Both the position numbers and the translations under genes were made by a program. A stretch of 64,000 bases of DNA. It comes from Alkalinema sp. CACIAM 70d. GTDB taxonomy: Bacteria > Cyanobacteriota > Cyanobacteriia > Leptolyngbyales > Leptolyngbyaceae. The stretch is taken from assembly GCA_002148405.1 (NCBI GenBank), contig MUGG01000190.1:1-64000 (forward strand), in the 5' to 3' direction. Under the pieces are notes generated by a model. The model saw only the letters and a list, made by a program, of their open reading frames with translations. It had not been told where the DNA came from and did no database searches. Position 1 is the first letter of the stretch; each line of letters opens with the position of its first letter. This document shows, one piece after another, positions 60,196 through 64,000 of the stretch.

Positions 60196-60660
60196 ATGAA
60201 AAAACAGATATCCCTGATCGGATTAGCCATCATTTCTCTACTCACTGTGCTGTTTGTCCACCTGTGGCAACCGAATCCGAGTTACAGTACCGAATCCGAT
60301 CGCACAATGATGTTGGCGACCACCCGGACGGCCTCACCAGAATCTTCGGCTGCTGAAGAAAGGGCGCAAGAGCAAGTGAGTCAAATTGCTCAGAATCGTG
60401 GGGAGGATTCTCCCTGTTTCTATCGCAAGCCAGACGGAACGGTTGTAGATTTACGCAAGATTTGTCGAGAAACTGATAACGGTGTAATGCCGTCTGGAGC
60501 CGTTCCCGGCAATAGTAATGCTGCCATGACCAATAGATTGACGAACCCAGCTATGCAAATTACCCCTGCTAACGATCCAGGGGTTTTGTATCTTTCTAAT
60601 AGTGGGGATTCGGCCCCGATCGCTGCTGCAAGCGCAGCTGAGTGGCATCCACGTCACTAA
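60196..60660 (+). CDS. Exported protein paired with the copper oxidase gene
   Basis: A 154-residue protein with an N-terminal membrane/signal helix (MKKQISLIGLAIISLLTVLF). The mature part has one compact motif CFYRKPDGTVVDLRKIC, similar to a cysteine-framed motif common in small secreted cyanobacterial proteins, and is otherwise disordered. Ribosome site AGGAGG lies seven bases before the ATG. It starts 11 bp after the oxidase stop, so the two are cotranscribed; it may bind to or help mature the oxidase, which is inference. Confidence 0.6.
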   Translation: MKKQISLIGLAIISLLTVLFVHLWQPNPSYSTESDRTMMLATTRTASPESSAAEERAQEQVSQIAQNRGEDSPCFYRKPDGTVVDLRKICRETDNGVMPSGAVPGNSNAAMTNRLTNPAMQITPANDPGVLYLSNSGDSAPIAAASAAEWHPRH

Positions 60661-60761
60661 ATCTGACAACGTTTCTAATTCAGAATGGAACCGTCTAGCC
60701 TACATGAGGCATGACGATTTTGGAAAATCCCCAAAAGGCTTGCCATGCAATCAACTTGTCG

Positions 60762-62270
60762 TTATGCAGTTTCATCAATTTCCTGTTGGATGGGAATCTG
60801 AATTACAAACTTGGTACCTTGCTCAGGGGTCGAAAAAGCCTCTAACTTACCACCATGGGTTGCGGTGATAATTTGATAACTGATGGACAAGCCCATGCCC
60901 GTTCCCTTGCCAACCGGTTTCGTCGTAAAAAATGGATCGAAGATACGATGCTGAATGTGCTCAGGAATGCCAGATCCATTGTCCGCGATCGTAACCATGA
61001 TCCTCTGAGAATCAACCACAGAAGTGCAAATAGTAATTTGGCTAGAAGAATGCTGGGCCTGATCTGACTCTAGGGCATCGATCGCGTTACTCAAGATATT
61101 CATGAAAACCTGATTGAGTTGCCCTGGATAACACTCTACAAGCGGCAAATCACCATAGACTCGACTGATGGCAATCCCGGCCTTTTTCGCGTTGGGTTTA
61201 AGTCGATGTTGCAAAATCATCAGGGTACTCTCAATCCCTTCATGGATATCAACGCTCTTGAGACTGGCTTCATCCAGGCGAGAAAAATTTCTGAGAGATA
61301 GGACAATCTGACGAATTCGATCGGTTCCTACCCGCATGGAGGAGAGCGCTTTGGGTAAGTCTACCAATAGATCCTCTAGTGCAATATCTTCTGCTTTATC
61401 TTGCACAACTGGGATCGCTTGGGGAGAGTGCTCCTGCAGGAGCTCAGTAAATTCAATCAAATCTTGAATATAATTTTGTACACAAACCAGATTGCCGTGA
61501 ATAAAGTTAACCGGATTATTGATTTCATGGGCAATGCCTGCCACCATTTGGCCTAAGCTCGACATTTTCTCAGTTTGAATGAGCTGAGTTTGCATCTTGT
61601 GGAGGTCGTGCAGTGCCTGCTGAAGTTGCTGAGCCTGTTCTCGTGAACCAGTTTCTGATTGGCGGAGGGCAATCTCAGTTTGTTTCAAACTAGTAATGTT
61701 ATGGAAAACAGCAATTCCTCCCTGAGCAGTATTTTCCTGATCGTAAAAAGACCGCGCAGTTAAGCTAAACCAATGGCCCTCCAAGGAGGGTGCAAGACGC
61801 ACGAATATCTCCGTTGCATCCACGTTTTTCCCTTGCATGGCTTGAAACAGTGGGAAAGACTCCAAAGGATAAAGAGTCGTTTGGTCTGAGTAATACACTC
61901 CCCACGTCTGCGCCCATTGTTGCAGCGATGAACAGCCAGTGCTAATGCCTAAAACACTTTCGACAAAGGCGTTAAGAAACATAAATTTGCCTTGCTGATC
62001 GACCACTATGACCGGATCACCGATGCTGTTTAACATCGATCGCAAGGTTGAAAGGGCTGATTCTGCATGGGTCAGGTGTTGGGCATGGCGATGCAGGTCA
62101 GCTAAGGCTTGCTCCAGCTTACTAGCTTTATCAATAGACTCCTGCTCATAGACCTCAAGCAACTGTTCTAGGGCGATCACCTGTGCCCTAAGTTGTTCCA
62201 CTTCGCTGGTTGCCGATTCGCTGGTTGCCGCAGGTTGGCGACTGCTGTCTTGGAGTGGGGATAGGCTCAT
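60762..62270 (-). CDS. PAS-domain sensor histidine kinase
   Basis: A 502-residue soluble kinase. A coiled coil (about residues 20-75) precedes a PAS domain (about 78-200), a second coiled coil (205-235), a HisKA-type domain with His248 (MVAGIAHEINNPVNFIHGN, the cyanobacterial NtrB-like style) and an HATPase_c domain (NILSNAIDALE, IADNGSGIP, GKGTGMGLSISYQI). No membrane helix. A 15-bp tandem duplication (62202-62231) repeats ATSES near the N-terminus. It lies 184 bp downstream of a sensor-domain gene on the same strand and likely works with it. Confidence 0.88.
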   Translation of the reverse strand: MSLSPLQDSSRQPAATSESATSEVEQLRAQVIALEQLLEVYEQESIDKASKLEQALADLHRHAQHLTHAESALSTLRSMLNSIGDPVIVVDQQGKFMFLNAFVESVLGISTGCSSLQQWAQTWGVYYSDQTTLYPLESFPLFQAMQGKNVDATEIFVRLAPSLEGHWFSLTARSFYDQENTAQGGIAVFHNITSLKQTEIALRQSETGSREQAQQLQQALHDLHKMQTQLIQTEKMSSLGQMVAGIAHEINNPVNFIHGNLVCVQNYIQDLIEFTELLQEHSPQAIPVVQDKAEDIALEDLLVDLPKALSSMRVGTDRIRQIVLSLRNFSRLDEASLKSVDIHEGIESTLMILQHRLKPNAKKAGIAISRVYGDLPLVECYPGQLNQVFMNILSNAIDALESDQAQHSSSQITICTSVVDSQRIMVTIADNGSGIPEHIQHRIFDPFFTTKPVGKGTGMGLSISYQIITATHGGKLEAFSTPEQGTKFVIQIPIQQEIDETA

Positions 62271-62454
62271 AGCGATGCTCTAACTTACAAACGAACCTGA
62301 AACCTATAGTGGTGTTAAAGCAAAAGATGAATTTTGGGGTGTCTGTATTAAAACTTTGTTTTGATGGATACTGCAAAAGATCACTCCTGAACTGATTCCC
62401 TTCCAGGACTGATCCCCTGCCAAAAGCGTCGGCATCCAGGATTACTGAGCTTGC

Positions 62455-63237
62455 CTAACCAGAGAAAACTACGTCAAAAGAGATTAAAACCGAAATAGAT
62501 TCAAACAAGGGTAGGGTAAAGATTGTGCCTTGATCAAAGGGTAAGACAGCTATCTTAGCGTTTAAGGCAAGGGGTTTAAACAATTCTGCCGTTTCGCGTT
62601 GAATGGGAACCTTGGAAAATAGAATAATGGCCATGAGGTTACCAGATGGCAACACGCCGCCAAAACCCAGAACTGACTGAATTTGAAAAGGACAGACAAA
62701 CTCATCCTGAGCGGGAATGTAGGGACTGCCTTTAGCCTCTGGAACATGAAAAACGTTATAGGTACGCTCTTGCAAATTCACCAGTAGATCGGGGTCGGGT
62801 GAGATGACACTGCCAATCGTCAAGCCCAGTTGTTGGATTAATTGTGAAATCATCGGGGCTTGGGTCACCATCTCCTCACTCGGCAGTGGAATCGCTTGGT
62901 GGCCTGTGGATGCAGTTCGAGAATTCCATTCTGGCCGATCGCCCACTGTAGCCAGTAAAGTCAAACATTTCAGGCTGGGTTGAATTGAGGCAGAGCCCAG
63001 GTTCTGTTTGGCAATCCGTTGGAGGTCTAAGGGGAGATCGCCATAGTTATGGGTCTTAAAAATACGAGCCAGGGCCAAGGCACTTTGCCCAGTTTCTGGA
63101 TCTAGAAATTGGTTGTAAAAGTAACCCACCAGTCGATTGGCAACTTCCTCCATGCTGACTGCACCAACTCCAAGTTTGCGTAGAGCTGCTCCACACTCAG
63201 TCATTTCCCTTAGTGTAAATTTAGTCAGACTATACAT
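62455..63237 (-). CDS. Stand-alone sensor-type domain protein
   Basis: A 260-residue soluble protein. The stretch from about residue 87 to 245 (LKCLTLLATVGDRPEWNSR, STGHQAIPLPS, LIQQLGLTIG, YNVFHVPEAKGSPYIPAQDEFV in part, SVLGFGGVLPSGNLMAIILFS) resembles a regulatory domain that I know as the N-terminal part of large sensor kinases, here without a kinase. The N-terminal 80 residues look like a separate helical domain. A kinase gene follows downstream, which suggests a two-gene version of a fused sensor. Confidence 0.6.
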   Translation of the reverse strand: MYSLTKFTLREMTECGAALRKLGVGAVSMEEVANRLVGYFYNQFLDPETGQSALALARIFKTHNYGDLPLDLQRIAKQNLGSASIQPSLKCLTLLATVGDRPEWNSRTASTGHQAIPLPSEEMVTQAPMISQLIQQLGLTIGSVISPDPDLLVNLQERTYNVFHVPEAKGSPYIPAQDEFVCPFQIQSVLGFGGVLPSGNLMAIILFSKVPIQRETAELFKPLALNAKIAVLPFDQGTIFTLPLFESISVLISFDVVFSG

Positions 63238-63682
63238 AGTGCAGGATCATCTTACGTCAGAGTATATGGTTGCGAATTCATTGAATGAATAAAGGAGTTA
63301 ACATAGAGAGCATCCGAGATATTTCCAACCTCAATATTGAAAATAATTCCCCTTTAAAATATCTTCCTAACAACAATTGTATAGATAAATTTCTGAGTCA
63401 CACCTAATCATTTGTGTCTGCAACCTATGACAATCCCCAGGTACTGGATTGGAGCGCTGGGCACCAAGAGAGCTGGGGATCACCTCCATAGCACAACATT
63501 GAGGAGAATCGGGGGAATGGGTGACTCTAACGCGCTTCTAACATTACCCCTAGACTCCTCTGAAGCAAACTACGGCCCTAAGTGGCAACGATGGAACGCT
63601 GGACATCTATGAATAGCCACCCGAACTAAGTTTTCGTTCTAAGTTTTCGTTAAAGAGATTGCATGACTGCGATCGCTGACCC
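63238..63682. other. Intergenic, nothing recognised
   Basis: A 66-codon frame at 63412-63612 has no ribosome site or recognisable content. Otherwise the region looks like promoter DNA. Confidence 0.35.
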
Positions 63683-64000
63683 CTAATTCACTCTAGGCAG
63701 ATGCAGTGTATTTTGACTTTGACGATTACGATCGTAAACCGCATTCAACGTAGTCTGATAATCCTTGAATTCCGTCCCCATCAAAACATCCCAAAAGCGG
63801 AAGTACAAGCCATAGTTACCATTCACTTTCGAGTGATGCATATTGTGGTGGGTTGAAGAGGTTTTCCACTGCCCTAGCCAATGTCGAGTCCAGCTCTGTG
63901 GAATGACTTCATACCCCAGGTGCCCAATCACATTCATGACCATTGATGCCACTTGATATCCCAGCAATGCCCACCAATGCACGGGTAAGACAAACACAAT
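63683..64000 (-). CDS. Sterol desaturase / fatty acid hydroxylase family protein (partial)
   Basis: The C-terminal roughly 105 residues of a membrane di-iron oxygenase; the gene continues beyond the right window end. The histidine motif THHNMHHSKVNGNYG is typical for the third His box of the family, followed by the WDVLMGTEFKDY tail. The complete protein would have about four helices and two more His boxes. Substrate cannot be told from this part. Confidence 0.85.
   Translation of the reverse strand: MVFVLPVHWWALLGYQVASMVMNVIGHLGYEVIPQSWTRHWLGQWKTSSTHHNMHHSKVNGNYGLYFRFWDVLMGTEFKDYQTTLNAVYDRNRQSQNTLHLPRVN

Overview
The window reads as a chromosomal segment of a cyanobacterium. The evidence is a dense scatter of GATCGC / GCGATCGC (HIP1-like) words, genes typical of cyanobacteria (a PAM68-family photosystem assembly factor next to rpsO, a CPP1-like J-domain protein, a DUF3727 protein, clpS with a DUF2103 gene, DUF4230 and DUF4344 proteins, a HetI-type phosphopantetheinyl transferase, an Mn/Ca exporter of the GDT1 family), and a tRNA-Arg(ACG) of the cyanobacterial/plastid type. 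Genus cannot be fixed from this stretch.

Layout. 1-5 kb: a small orphan gene with structured flanks, an uncharacterised duplicated-domain protein, a YnfA membrane protein and a membrane diguanylate cyclase. 5-15 kb: malQ, a subtilase without a signal peptide, rtcB, a TauE/SafE permease, an ExbB/ExbD pair and a CPP1-like protein. 15-30 kb: an OmpR-type regulator, a histone-deacetylase-fold hydrolase, clpS, a TolB-like propeller, rlmN, a PAS histidine kinase, lgt, cobM and several secreted or membrane proteins. 30-43 kb: argC, DUF3727-mltG-yqeG, a GDT1 exporter, a SulP transporter, moaC, tRNA-Arg, a secreted TPR protein, pyrE and an M20 amidohydrolase. 43-52 kb: a probable orphan small RNA under a perfect CRP-type dyad, a PilB-like protein without the ATPase, an Eis-like acetyltransferase, pam68-rpsO, a PPTase, cutA, divergent bioB and bioY, and lspA. 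52-56.4 kb: an accessory island. 56.5-57.4 kb: two further copies of the small-gene locus seen at the left end. 58-64 kb: a copper-radical-oxidase-like secreted protein, a two-gene sensor kinase module and the end of a sterol-desaturase-family gene.

The most interesting unit is the four-gene island at 52.54-56.39 kb. It has an unknown helical protein, a QueC-like PP-loop enzyme with long extensions (resembling QatC and Cap9 of known anti-phage systems), an XRE-HTH/ImmA-IrrE protein whose zinc motif reads HGYLH instead of HExxH, and a PIN-like nuclease. Genes are 5-18 bp apart, the DNA is visibly A+T-richer and poorer in GATCGC words than its surroundings, and the promoter region carries an 11-bp perfect inverted repeat. 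QatA, QatD and CBASS partners are absent, so it looks like a distinct candidate defence or toxin-antitoxin-like system.

Two further signals stand out: a CRP-type site placed near a class I position before an orphan terminator-ended transcription unit (43.12-43.27 kb), and a small-gene family whose 5' and 3' hairpins keep base pairing between copies. The genome segment also carries many short (12-33 bp) tandem duplications, mostly intergenic, the largest being seven copies of 14 bp before yqeG. All functional statements rest on reading motifs by eye; no search was run.
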